Assembly: GCF_013314895.1 (NCBI RefSeq)
Contig: NZ_JABTYE010000007.1
Span: 161,475-225,474 of the forward strand
Source of the DNA: Cupriavidus gilardii
Lineage (GTDB): Bacteria > Pseudomonadota > Gammaproteobacteria > Burkholderiales > Burkholderiaceae
Reading direction: 5' to 3'
Length of the DNA stretch: 64,000 nucleotides
Below the pieces are notes generated by a model. The model saw nothing but the letters and a program-made list of their open reading frames with translations. It did not search any database and was not told where the DNA came from. Every line of letters starts with the position of its first letter. Positions within the stretch are counted from its first letter, which is position 1. The position numbers and the translations under genes were made by a program. Shown here piece after piece: positions 42,841 to 51,586 of this stretch.

Positions 42841-45281
42841 GCCGCCACCTCCTCGGCCGACGACGGCATCGCACTCGACTGACTTGCCGGTGCGGCACGC
42901 GCCGTTTCCAGCGCGGCCAGAATGGCGCGCGGGCTTGCCGGCAACTCGCGCAGTTCGGCGCCGAGCGGCCGCAGCGCGTCGTTGATCGCGTTGACGATCG
43001 CGGCCGGCGAGCCGATCGCGCCGCTTTCGCCGATGCCCTTCTGGCCGAACTCGGTATAGGGCGCCGGCGTTTCCATATGGTCGATGCGGATCGCCGGCAC
43101 TTCGGTGGCGCCGGGGAGCAGGTAGTCGGCCAGCGTCGATGCCAGCGGCTGGCCGTCTTCGCTGTAGCGCATCTCCTCGTACAGCGCGGTGCCGATTCCC
43201 TGCGCAGCGCCGCCGTAGACCTGGCCGTCGACCACCATCGGATTGATCAGCACGCCGCCGTCCTCGACGATCGCGTAGTCGAGCAGTTCGACCTTGCCGA
43301 GCTCGGTATCGACCGCGACGGCCACCGCGTGGCAGGCGTAGCTGAAGGTGCCGGTGTCGCGCGTCGCCTGATAGGTCGTCATGACTTCGAGGCCGGCCGG
43401 ATCGACATCGGCCGGCAACTTCTGCGGCTGCAGATACCAGACCCGGGCCAGCTCGGCCAGCGTCACGCGGCCGCCATCGCCCACCACCGCCCCGTCTTGC
43501 CAGCGCACCGCCGGCTCCGGCATGCCGAGCAGGTGGGCACCGATGCGCAGCAGGCGCGAGCGCAATTGCTTGCAGGCCTGCCCCACCGCGCCGCCCGCCA
43601 TCACGATCGAGCGCGAGCCCCAGGTGCCGGTGGAATATGGGGTGATCGCGGTATCGCCGAGCAGCACGCGCACCTGATCGGTATCGACGCCGAGCACTTC
43701 GTGCGCGATCTGGGCCAGCGTGGTTTCCATGCTCTGTCCGTGCGAATGCACGCCGGCGCGGACTTCAAGCACGCCGTCGGGTGTCAGCCGCACCACGGCC
43801 GGCTCGCGGCCCGGCACCATCGGAATGCCCCAGCCGTGATAGACCGAGGTGCCATGGGCGCCCTGCTCGCAGAACACCGCGAAGCCGACGCCGATGCGGC
43901 GCCCATCTGGCTCGCCGCGCTGCTGGCGCGCACGCAGGCCTGGCAGATCGATGGCCGCCACGGCGCGGCGCACGCATTCGGGATAGTCGCCGCTGTCGAA
44001 GTGCTTGCCGGTGATGTTGTCAAACGGCATACGCTCGGGCGGCACCAGATTGCGCAGGCGGACCTGATGAGGCTCCAGCCCCGCCTCGACCGCGATCGCG
44101 TCCATTACGCTCTCGATCGCGAAGCAGACGCCGGTGCGTGCCACGCCGCGATACGGCAGGATCGGCGGCTTGTTGGTCGCCACCGACCAGGTGCGGCAGC
44201 GATAGCGCTCCATCATGTAAGGTCCGGGCAGGATGCTGCCGACCTGTGCGGCTTCGAGGCACGCCGAGAACGGATACGACGAATAGCAGCCGGAATCGAC
44301 CGTGGCCTCGCAATCGACCGCCAGCAACCGGCCATCGCGATCGGCCCAGGCCTCGATACGATAGGCGTGCTCGCGGCAGTTCGCGTTGGCGGTCAGCTGC
44401 TCGCGCCGATCCTCGATCCAGCGCACCGGCCGCCCCAGCCGCATCGCCAGCCACGCGACGCAGACCTCTTCCGGCAGCAGGATGCCCTTGTAGCCGAAGC
44501 CGCCGCCGACGTCGGGCGAGATCACACGTACCTGGCCTTCGTCGAGTCCCAGGCAGCCCGCGAGGCCGGTGCGATTGATGTGCGGCATCTGCGCCGCGGT
44601 GACCACCACCAGCTGGGCCAGCCGGCGGTCCCACCAGGCGACCACGCCGCGGCCCTCCATCGGCGCCATGCTCTGGCGCGCGGTACGCAGCGTGCGTGCG
44701 ACATGGATAGGCGCGCTGGCGCGGATCGCGGCCAGCGCGGCCTCGTTGTCGGCATCGAAGCCGACCGCGGTCTCCAGAAAGACGTTGTCGCCCCAGTGGT
44801 CGTGCACCAGCGGCGCGCCGGGCGCGCGTGCGGCCAGCATGTCGACCACCGCCGGCAGCTCGTCGAAGTCGACGAAGACCTGGGCGGCGATGTCCTCGGC
44901 CTGCGCGCGCGTCGGCGCCACGCACATCGCGATCATCTCGCCAACCTGGCGCACCTTGCCGTCGGCCAGAACCGGCTGCGCCGACGACTTGAAACCCGCG
45001 AGCCCGGAGTTGGCGACGATCGGGCGTACGCCATCGAGATCGGCCAGCGTGAACACCGCGTCGGCAAGACCGTCGGGCTTTTCGATGCCGCGGATGCGCG
45101 CATGCGCCAGCGGACTGCGCACGAATGCGACGTCGCGCATGCCGACCATGCGCAGGTTGGCGACATAGTCGCCGCGGCCGCGCAGAAAACGGTCATCCTC
45201 CTTGCGGCGCAGCCGCGCGCCGATGCCGCTGTCCTTGCCGCTGTCCTCGCCGCTGTCCTTGTTCGCCCACGGGGTCGTCAT
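42837..45281 (-). CDS. coxL: molybdenum hydroxylase large subunit, form II CoxL-like
   Basis: This 814-residue molybdopterin cytosine dinucleotide enzyme has the expected domains: a hammerhead (about 25-135), then molybdopterin-binding halves with VGGGFGYKG, an active-site loop reading LPYRGVARTG, and the catalytic glutamate in KGIGESGAIGSPAAIVNAIND (about 755). True CO dehydrogenases carry AYxCSFR at the loop. PYRGVAR places this protein with form II or other hydroxylases whose substrates are often N-heterocycles or aldehydes. The N-terminus has a DSGEDSGKDSG repeat from a 12 bp triplication (45225-45260). AGGGAG precedes the ATG, 10 bp after the amidohydrolase stop. Confidence 0.87.
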   Translation of the reverse strand: MTTPWANKDSGEDSGKDSGIGARLRRKEDDRFLRGRGDYVANLRMVGMRDVAFVRSPLAHARIRGIEKPDGLADAVFTLADLDGVRPIVANSGLAGFKSSAQPVLADGKVRQVGEMIAMCVAPTRAQAEDIAAQVFVDFDELPAVVDMLAARAPGAPLVHDHWGDNVFLETAVGFDADNEAALAAIRASAPIHVARTLRTARQSMAPMEGRGVVAWWDRRLAQLVVVTAAQMPHINRTGLAGCLGLDEGQVRVISPDVGGGFGYKGILLPEEVCVAWLAMRLGRPVRWIEDRREQLTANANCREHAYRIEAWADRDGRLLAVDCEATVDSGCYSSYPFSACLEAAQVGSILPGPYMMERYRCRTWSVATNKPPILPYRGVARTGVCFAIESVMDAIAVEAGLEPHQVRLRNLVPPERMPFDNITGKHFDSGDYPECVRRAVAAIDLPGLRARQQRGEPDGRRIGVGFAVFCEQGAHGTSVYHGWGIPMVPGREPAVVRLTPDGVLEVRAGVHSHGQSMETTLAQIAHEVLGVDTDQVRVLLGDTAITPYSTGTWGSRSIVMAGGAVGQACKQLRSRLLRIGAHLLGMPEPAVRWQDGAVVGDGGRVTLAELARVWYLQPQKLPADVDPAGLEVMTTYQATRDTGTFSYACHAVAVAVDTELGKVELLDYAIVEDGGVLINPMVVDGQVYGGAAQGIGTALYEEMRYSEDGQPLASTLADYLLPGATEVPAIRIDHMETPAPYTEFGQKGIGESGAIGSPAAIVNAINDALRPLGAELRELPASPRAILAALETARAAPASQSSAMPSSAEEVAA

Positions 45282-45291
45282 GGCGATCTCC

Positions 45292-46575
45292 CTACGCGAC
45301 CTGCGCCACCGGCAGGATCGGCGCGCCGGCGTCGAAGCGCTGTCCGGCGCGCAGGCAGAACGCCGGCTCGAGCATCCGTTCGGCCACCACCTGGGTGCCC
45401 TCGTTGTCGGCGAGAACCCAGCGGCCGCGCAGGTCTTCGAGCACCGAGACATTGGCCTCGGCGCCTACGCGCAGCGTGCCTGCGCCATCGTTCAGTCCGG
45501 CCATGCGCGCGGCATTGACGGTCGCCATGCGCACCACGTGATCGAGCGGCAGACCGAGCGCCAGCATGCTGGTCATCGCCGACACCAGGCTGAAGCGGAC
45601 CCGGCCGAGAAACATGTGGTCCTGGTCCGGATGCTCGGCCGGCGTGCCTGCCGGCGCCGGCACGTGCGTGTTGTACCCATGCATGTCGGCACCGAGCGTA
45701 TCGGGCACGATGCCGGCCTGCAGCACGGTGCGCGCCATCCGGTAGCTGAAGTGCGAACCGTGGCCGACATCGATCTTCAGGCCGCGCGCGGCGGCTTCGC
45801 GCGCCAGCGGGTGCACGGTGCCGTCGCGGTTGACGAAGCCGCCCGGATGGCGGCTGAACGGGTGCGCCAGCACATCGCCGGGCTTGAGCATGTCGACCAC
45901 CTGCTCGAGGATCGTGTCGGGATCGACCTCGTGCTCGGCGTGGCCTGGCATCGGCCACAGCTGGCCGAAGTGGACATAGACCGGCAGTCCGGTCTGACGG
46001 CCGATCTCGGCCGAGGCGCGCATCACCTCGACGCCCCAGCGGGCAAACCCGCCGAGTTCGGCGTGAGCCTTGATGCCGCGCACCAGATCGGCATTGGCGA
46101 GCGCCGCCTTCACCGTGGCATCGACATCGACGCATTCGGGCCGATACAGCTCGGCGTAGTAATGGCCTTCGAGCCCGCCGACCAGATAGGCCGACAGGAA
46201 GGCATAGATGCGGCTGCTGGCCGGCTCGGCGACGTAGTGCCGAAAGCCGGGCAGCGTCATGCAGCTCGCGCCGCCCTGATCGATCAACGTGGTGACGCCA
46301 GACTGCACGCCGCACATGTCCGCGTTCAGGCCGAAGCGCCCGGTCACGTACTGGTACACGTGAGCGTGCGTATCGATCAGGCCCGGCAACACCAACTTGC
46401 CGCGGCAATCGATCACGTCGGCAGCGGTCGCCTCGGCTGGCAACGCCAGCGAGCTGTCGCCTACCGCGGCGATGCGCCCGTTGCGGATCCAGACGTCGCA
46501 CACCGCGTCGATGCCGGCGTCCGGATCGATGACGCGGCCCTGCCGTAGAACGATGTCGCGATTGCTTGCAGTCAT
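45292..46575 (-). CDS. metal-dependent amidohydrolase (COG3964-like)
   Basis: This is a 427-residue amidohydrolase-superfamily TIM-barrel enzyme. The first metal motif is LPGLIDTHAHVYQY (HxH about residues 67-69). The candidate carboxylated Lys is in VRGIKAHAELGGFARW (about 170). Later His and Asp ligands fall in VYVHFGQLWP, DVGHGSHFSY and PDTLGADMHGYN. It resembles the 'amidohydrolase/deacetylase' group near dihydroorotase and dihydropyrimidinase. It is the first gene of the operon, with GAGG before the ATG and a divergent MarR gene across a 366 bp spacer. Acting beside a ring hydroxylase, it most simply opens a cyclic amide or removes an acyl or carbamoyl group. The true substrate is unknown. 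Confidence 0.8.
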   Translation of the reverse strand: MTASNRDIVLRQGRVIDPDAGIDAVCDVWIRNGRIAAVGDSSLALPAEATAADVIDCRGKLVLPGLIDTHAHVYQYVTGRFGLNADMCGVQSGVTTLIDQGGASCMTLPGFRHYVAEPASSRIYAFLSAYLVGGLEGHYYAELYRPECVDVDATVKAALANADLVRGIKAHAELGGFARWGVEVMRASAEIGRQTGLPVYVHFGQLWPMPGHAEHEVDPDTILEQVVDMLKPGDVLAHPFSRHPGGFVNRDGTVHPLAREAAARGLKIDVGHGSHFSYRMARTVLQAGIVPDTLGADMHGYNTHVPAPAGTPAEHPDQDHMFLGRVRFSLVSAMTSMLALGLPLDHVVRMATVNAARMAGLNDGAGTLRVGAEANVSVLEDLRGRWVLADNEGTQVVAERMLEPAFCLRAGQRFDAGAPILPVAQVA

Positions 46576-46941
46576 GCTGGCCTCGTGGGTTGGAAACGCT
46601 GCCTGCAAAACGCAAGAACTTTGCCAGTGCGTGTCGGCGCTCGCCGCGACCTCGCCGCAAACCGTTGCAGGCCAAGGCTTTCCGGTTCTCTGGCCGTTCG
46701 GTGAAATACGGGGTATGCCACTTATCTGGGTGTGGTCGGCGTGCGCGACGCTGGTGCCGGCGCACCGCAAGCCGGCGTATACGGACGCCGTCCGCCGCGA
46801 GCGTGCCCCTTTGCTGTGCAATACGGGGTATGCCACCTATTCGGCGATAATGGCGATCGAAGCGGCTCTGGAACGGCTCGTGCTCGACCAGGCGCCAACC
46901 TGCCGACGGCGAAAAACCGTCGGTCTCTGACACCACACCGC
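46576..46941. promoter_or_regulatory. 366 bp divergent control region with two identical operator-like repeats
   Basis: The direct repeat AATACGGGGTATGCCAC occurs at 46705-46721 and 46820-46836. Each copy contains the palindrome ATAC-GGG-GTAT. One copy lies about 130 bp from the amidohydrolase start and the other about 110 bp from the MarR start, so each divergent gene has its own site. These are the best candidates for MarR binding. No gene is seen in the spacer. Confidence 0.65.
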
Positions 46942-47460
46942 ATGACGACCACCAAACGCCCCATCGCCATCAAGACGGAGATCGATGCCGCCCGGCATCG
47001 CTCCACGCTGCTCGGACGCCCCGGTTTTCTGATCCGGCGCCTGCATCAGGTCCACTGCTCGCTGTTTCTGGAAGAGACCGAGGCGTTCGGCATCACGCCG
47101 GTCCAGTACAGCCTGTTGACGGCGCTGGAGCAGCACGGCGAGCTCGACCAGAACACCGTGGCGCTCGAAGTGGGGCTGGAGCGCACCACGGTCGCCGAGG
47201 TCATTCCCCGGCTGGAGACGCGGGGACTGCTGCAGCGGCGGCAAAGCGAGACGGACCGGCGGGTCAAGCTGGTCAAGCTGACCCGCAAGGGCAAGACGCT
47301 GGTCAGGAAGATGGAGGCGGCAGTCCAGCGCGCGCACGATCGCACCGTCGACCACTTGCCGCCGGCCGATCGCGAACGGTTCCTGCTCTATCTGATCCGC
47401 CTGGTCGAGGCGACCAACGAGCACGGCAGCGTGCCATACCGGCTGCCGGCTGCGGAGTGA
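46942..47460 (+). CDS. MarR-family regulator of the molybdenum hydroxylase operon
   Basis: This is a 172-residue MarR regulator. The dimer helix region reads GFLIRRLHQVHCSLFLEETEAFGITPVQYSLLTAL, the HTH is ELDQNTVALEVGLERTTVAEVIPRLETRGLL, and the wing is RRQSETDRRVKLVKLTRKG. It diverges from the amidohydrolase gene, and the spacer has two copies of a 17 bp repeat with an ATAC-N3-GTAT core, so it probably represses both directions until a pathway ligand binds. The Cys near residue 43 (VHCSLF) could be redox-sensitive, but this is speculative. Confidence 0.85.
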   Translation: MTTTKRPIAIKTEIDAARHRSTLLGRPGFLIRRLHQVHCSLFLEETEAFGITPVQYSLLTALEQHGELDQNTVALEVGLERTTVAEVIPRLETRGLLQRRQSETDRRVKLVKLTRKGKTLVRKMEAAVQRAHDRTVDHLPPADRERFLLYLIRLVEATNEHGSVPYRLPAAE

Positions 47461-47564
47461 CCGCCTGCGGGAAAATGTGACGAGTGATACATTAGCGGCA
47501 GCCCGTATTCCGGCCCGTTGTTCTCGTCATTGCGCCAATCACCGTTCTTCGCATGGAGCGCCGC

Positions 47565-48581
47565 ATGAGTCCGTCCCGTTTCGCCGTCCCGCGCCGTCGT
47601 TTTGTTCCCCTGGCCCTGGCCGCCGCATTGTCGTGCGGGGCGCTGACCAGCGTGCCGAGCCACGCGCAAGGCGTGCCGGCGCAGCAGCAGAGCCAGGTGC
47701 CCGGCTACTACCGGATGATGCTCGGTGAGTTCGAGATCACCGCGCTGTATGACGGCTATATCGACGTGGACCCGAAGCTGCTGCGCAACACCAGCGCGCG
47801 CGAGGTGCAAACCCTGCTGGCGCGCATGTTCGTCGAATCGACACCGGGCGTACAAACTGCGGTCAACGGGTTCCTGATCCACACGGGCAAAAACCTGGTG
47901 CTGATCGACACGGGCGCCGGCGGCTGCTTCGGCCCGACGATGGGCAAGATCGTCGACAACGTGCGCGCGGCCGGCTACGACCCGATGCAGATCGACACGG
48001 TGCTGCTGACCCATCTGCATGGCGACCACGCCTGCGGCCTGACGGTCGACGGCAAGCCGGTATTCCCGACCGCTACGGTCTATGCGTCGCAGTTGGACGC
48101 CGACTACTGGCTGTCGCAGGACATCGCCGACAAGGCCCCGGCCGAGGCGCAGCCCTACTTCAAGATGGCGCGCGATGCGGTGGCGCCCTATCAGGCGGGC
48201 GGCCGTTTCCGTACCTTCAAGGCCGGCGACGAGCTCATGCCGGGTATCGCGTCGGTGGCCGCGTATGGGCACACACCGGGCCATACCGGCTATCTGCTGC
48301 GATCGGAAAAGAACGGCAAGGCGCAGAGCCTGCTGGTGTGGGGCGATATCGTGCACAACCACGCGGTACAGTTCCGCCGGCCGGACGTAGCGATCGAGTT
48401 CGATGTGGACAGCCGCGCGGCGGTACGCACGCGCAAGCGCCTGTTCAACGATGCCGCGCGCAACAAGCTGTGGGTCGCGGGCATGCATCTGCCGTTCCCC
48501 GGCATCGGCCATGTGCGTGCCGACGGCAACGGCTATACCTGGGTGCCGGTCGAGTACGGGCCGATTCGCACGGATCGCTGA
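47565..48581 (+). CDS. secreted metallo-beta-lactamase-fold hydrolase
   Basis: This 338-residue MBL-fold enzyme has an N-terminal signal peptide (RRRFVPLALAAALSCGALTSV, cleavage after SHAQ about residue 37), so it is periplasmic. The metal motif is LTHLHGDHACGL (HxHxDH about residues 147-152), with further His ligands in GHTPGHTGYLL and an Asp in LLVWGDIVHNH. The family includes lactonases, arylsulfatases and quinolone signal-type hydrolases, and the substrate is not clear. The GGAG in ATGGAGCGCCGC favours the start at 47565 over the ATG at 47553. It follows the MarR gene in the same direction, 104 bp downstream. Confidence 0.85.
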   Translation: MSPSRFAVPRRRFVPLALAAALSCGALTSVPSHAQGVPAQQQSQVPGYYRMMLGEFEITALYDGYIDVDPKLLRNTSAREVQTLLARMFVESTPGVQTAVNGFLIHTGKNLVLIDTGAGGCFGPTMGKIVDNVRAAGYDPMQIDTVLLTHLHGDHACGLTVDGKPVFPTATVYASQLDADYWLSQDIADKAPAEAQPYFKMARDAVAPYQAGGRFRTFKAGDELMPGIASVAAYGHTPGHTGYLLRSEKNGKAQSLLVWGDIVHNHAVQFRRPDVAIEFDVDSRAAVRTRKRLFNDAARNKLWVAGMHLPFPGIGHVRADGNGYTWVPVEYGPIRTDR

Positions 48582-48626
48582 TTGCGCGGCGAATCATTCT
48601 GCTGATTGCGCCGCCGCCTGCGGCGG

Positions 48627-49541
48627 TCAGCGCCGCTGATCGCGTCGCATCACGGCATCGCACATCGCCTGCAGCCGCGCCGCCATGTCGCGGGCGGGTG
48701 CCGACGGCTCCGGTCTGACATGCAGGCTCAGCTCGACCGGCGGCACCGCGCCGATCAGCGTCGGCTCGTCGAGCACCCGATGCGCGCGCGTCACGACGCG
48801 GCGCGGCAGCAGGCTGATGCCCAAGCCATCGGCTACCGCCGAGCTCAGGCTGGCCAGGCTGGCGCTGACGAAGCCGATGCGCCAACGCCGGCCGCTCGCC
48901 TCGATCGCGTGCGTCATCTCGCCGCGGTACAGGGCGCCGCCGGGGAAGACGGCCAGCGGCACCGGCTCGCGCTCGAAGGCCGGCCGCCGCCTGCTGTCGA
49001 TCCAGCACAGCGGCTCCGGCCAGCTCGCCAGCCCCGCGGCGCTGCCCTCGCGCTGCTTGATCAGCGTCAGATCGAACTCGCCCTCCTGGAAGCCCTGCCA
49101 TAGCTCGTGGCTCAGCCCGCTGGTGACCTCGAGCCGAACGCCCGGCCAGGCGTCGGCGAAATCGGCGAGCACCGGCGTCAGCGTCTGCGCCGCGAAGTCT
49201 TCCGGCACGCCGAGCCGGATCTCGCCCTGAACCGCGCTATCGCGGATCAATGCGACGGCTTCTCCCGACAGCTGCAGGATCCGGCGCGCATAGCCGAGCA
49301 GACGTTCGCCCTCGGGCGTCGGCGTGACATAGCGCCCGCCGCGATCCAGCAGCACGCAGCCGCACTGCTCCTCGAGCCGGCGCAATTGCTGGCTGACGGT
49401 CGACTGGGTCAGATGAACGCGTTCGGCGGCGCGGGTGAAGCTGCCGCTCTCGGCCACGGCGACGAAGCTGCGCAGCAGCTGAGGATCGAGGATGTCGTTC
49501 AACGCGGGTATTTGATTTGTCACTGCGACGCATTCCATCAT
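48627..49541 (-). CDS. LysR-type transcriptional regulator
   Basis: This is a 304-residue LysR regulator. The HTH reads LLRSFVAVAESGSFTRAAERVHLTQSTVSQQLRRLEEQCG-like sequence (about residues 20-60), a textbook match, and is followed by TPEGERLLGYARRIL. The effector domain ends with MRRDQRR. It diverges from the deaminase gene by 76 bp, so it probably regulates the deaminase and the MFS transporter. Starts at 49541 and 49538 are equally possible; the leading about 18 residues precede the conserved domain. Confidence 0.88.
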   Translation of the reverse strand: MMECVAVTNQIPALNDILDPQLLRSFVAVAESGSFTRAAERVHLTQSTVSQQLRRLEEQCGCVLLDRGGRYVTPTPEGERLLGYARRILQLSGEAVALIRDSAVQGEIRLGVPEDFAAQTLTPVLADFADAWPGVRLEVTSGLSHELWQGFQEGEFDLTLIKQREGSAAGLASWPEPLCWIDSRRRPAFEREPVPLAVFPGGALYRGEMTHAIEASGRRWRIGFVSASLASLSSAVADGLGISLLPRRVVTRAHRVLDEPTLIGAVPPVELSLHVRPEPSAPARDMAARLQAMCDAVMRRDQRR

Positions 49542-49617
49542 TTAATTTCCCAATTGCCAAGCGCGCGCGTACAGTCTGCTCCTCTACCCGCAGGCTCTTT
49601 TTCGCGAGGCATCCCCC

Positions 49618-50061
49618 ATGTCCAACCACGAATCCCTGTTGCGCGAGGCCGTGCATCTGGCGCAGGCCAACCGCGCGCGCGGCGGCCGGCCCTTCGGCGC
49701 CGTGCTGGCCCGCGACGGCCAGCTGATCGCCACCGGCGTCAACGGCATCGTCCACAGCCACGACCCGACCAGCCACGCCGAAATGGAGGCGATCCGTGCC
49801 GCCAGCCGGCGCCTGCAGAGCCCGGATCTGCGCGGCTGCGCGATCTATGCCAGCGGCCATCCGTGCCCGATGTGCCTGGCGGCGCTGGTGATCAGCGGCG
49901 TGCAGGAGGTCTACTACGCGTTCGACAACAACGACGCCGCGCCCTACGGCCTGTCGAGCGAGGCCACCTACCAGGCGTTGCGGTTGACGCTCGATCCGCC
50001 GCCGTTGCCGCTGATCCGGCTCGATGTCGGTATCACGGCCGATGCGGTCTATGGCCGTTGA
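49618..50061 (+). CDS. nucleoside/guanine deaminase family protein
   Basis: This 147-residue cytidine-deaminase-fold enzyme is of the guanine deaminase (GuaD) / tRNA adenosine deaminase type. The zinc and proton-shuttle motif is SHAEMEAIRAA (about residues 56-66), and the two zinc cysteines are in GHPCPMCLAALVISG (about 80-94). Length and the missing tRNA-binding tail favour a free base or small-molecule deaminase over TadA. A CynX-type transporter follows five bases after the stop and a LysR gene diverges. This suggests uptake and deamination of a nucleobase or related amine. Confidence 0.83.
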   Translation: MSNHESLLREAVHLAQANRARGGRPFGAVLARDGQLIATGVNGIVHSHDPTSHAEMEAIRAASRRLQSPDLRGCAIYASGHPCPMCLAALVISGVQEVYYAFDNNDAAPYGLSSEATYQALRLTLDPPPLPLIRLDVGITADAVYGR

Positions 50062-50066
50062 AGTCC

Positions 50067-51359
50067 ATGGCAATTGAAGTCTCCACCGGCAGGCGCAGCA
50101 TCGCCGCGCCGGGCTGGGCGCTGGCCGCGATCGTGCTGGCCGGCCTGAACCTGCGTCCCTTCCTGACCGGCATCGGCCCGCTGGCTCCGACGATCCGCGC
50201 CAGCACCGGCCTGGACTATCGCGGCATGGCGTGGCTGACGCTGCTGCCGATGGTGCTGATCGGGGTCGGTGCCTGCCTCGCACCGGCCATGCGCAGTTGG
50301 CTGGGCGAACGGCGCGCGGTGCTGCTCGCCTTGACGCTGGTCGGCATCGGTTCGCTGTTACGGCTCGCCTGGCCCGGCGGGACAGCGCTGATTGCCACGG
50401 CCGCGCTGTGCGGCCTCGGGACGGCGGCCGCGCAGGCGGCGCTGCCCGCGATCGTCAAGCGCCAGTTTCCGACGCGGATGGCGATGGTGATGGGCCTCTA
50501 TTCGGCCGCGCTGATGGCGGGCGGCGCGCTCGGTGCGCAGCTGACGCCGTGGATTGCCGGCCTGAGCGGCAGCTGGCATGCGGGACTTGCCGTGTGGGCG
50601 CTGCCGGCATGGGCCGGATGGCTGCTGGCGTGGCGGACGCTGCCGCGCGATGCGGCCGTCGAGCCAGCGATTCCTGCCGGCGACGTCGCCGATGCCAGGG
50701 CCAGAGCGAACGCCACCGACATCGTTGATGCCAGAGCCAAGGCCAACCGCCCCACTGCAATTCCGGTGCTGCGGCTGCTCAAGCGCCCACGCACCTGGCT
50801 GCTGATGGCCTCGTTCGGCGTGATGAACGGCGGCTATGCCTCGCTGATCGCGTGGCTCGCCGCCTACTACCAGGAGCGCGGCTGGAGCGGCCCGGCTTCG
50901 GGCGGCTTGATCGCCGTCATGTCGGTGGCGCAGGCCGCTGCGGCGCTGGCGCTGCCGACGCTCGCGGCCCGCAGCCCGGATCGGCGCGCATGGCTGGCGC
51001 TCGCGCTCGCCCTGCAGGCGATCGGCTTCGCCGGGCTGGCCGGATGGCCGGATCTCGCGCCGCTCGCATGGGCCATCATCGGCGGCGCCGGCCTGGGCGG
51101 CTGCTTCTCCCTCTACCTGGTGGTTGCGCTGGACCACCTGCCGCGCCCCGAAGACGCCGCCGCGCTTGGCGCGCTGATGCAGGGCGGCGGCTTCCTGCTG
51201 GCCGGCTGCGCCCCGTGGCTGGCGGCAGTGCTGCACGACGCCACCGGCAGCTTCGCCGCTGCCTGGTGGTACCACCTCGCCGCGGTCGTGCTGGTGATGC
51301 TGGCCACCACGCGTTTCGATCCGCGCCGGTATCTGCTGGCGATGCCGGGCCGGGCCTGA
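50067..51359 (+). CDS. MFS transporter, CynX/NimT-like
   Basis: This 430-residue twelve-helix MFS transporter belongs to the cyanate/nitroimidazole group. The first helix is ALAAIVLAGLNLRPFLTGIGPLAPTI, whose NLRP motif is typical of CynX relatives. The central loop (about residues 195-230) carries an imperfect duplication, DARARAN then DARAKAN, encoded at about 50690-50755. The first bases, ATGGCAATTGAAGTC, nearly repeat the last bases of the deaminase gene (ATGGCCGTTGAAGTC at 50051), as if the junction had duplicated. It is co-directional with the deaminase with a 5 bp gap. The substrate is unknown. Confidence 0.83.
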   Translation: MAIEVSTGRRSIAAPGWALAAIVLAGLNLRPFLTGIGPLAPTIRASTGLDYRGMAWLTLLPMVLIGVGACLAPAMRSWLGERRAVLLALTLVGIGSLLRLAWPGGTALIATAALCGLGTAAAQAALPAIVKRQFPTRMAMVMGLYSAALMAGGALGAQLTPWIAGLSGSWHAGLAVWALPAWAGWLLAWRTLPRDAAVEPAIPAGDVADARARANATDIVDARAKANRPTAIPVLRLLKRPRTWLLMASFGVMNGGYASLIAWLAAYYQERGWSGPASGGLIAVMSVAQAAAALALPTLAARSPDRRAWLALALALQAIGFAGLAGWPDLAPLAWAIIGGAGLGGCFSLYLVVALDHLPRPEDAAALGALMQGGGFLLAGCAPWLAAVLHDATGSFAAAWWYHLAAVVLVMLATTRFDPRRYLLAMPGRA

Positions 51360-51586
51360 TGGTCTTGCTGGGGCGAAGGCGCAGGGCTTCGTCCCAGCTC
51401 TATCTCCTCTCCATCCGCGTCGACCCGGCACTTCACCATCGCGGATAGATCTCCGATTTACGAATCTCGCCTCCCGGTGCTTGCCCCAGGAAAGCTGCCT
51501 CGGAGACGCTTCGTAGAACCTTCAGTCATCGATGCATTCAAAAGTGTAAGATTGCAGTCAATGAAAGCAATTCACACGAGGTGACT

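Noticed and set aside
42837..45281. Aerobic carbon monoxide dehydrogenase (true CoxL)
   Set aside because: The active-site loop reads PYRGVAR and lacks the AYxCSFR motif of form I enzymes, the gene order is L-M-S-G rather than M-S-L, and no coxD/E/F maturation genes are present. It is better called a CoxL-like hydroxylase of unknown substrate.
48590..48626. Terminator after the metallo-beta-lactamase gene (GCCGCC...GGCGGT hairpin)
   Set aside because: The stem is short and imperfect and has no T tract, so it is not strong enough to list.
49618..50061. tRNA-specific adenosine deaminase (tadA)
   Set aside because: The zinc motifs fit the family, but the linkage to a transporter and LysR regulator, the short C-terminus and the GuaD-like PFGAVLARDG region favour a small-molecule deaminase.
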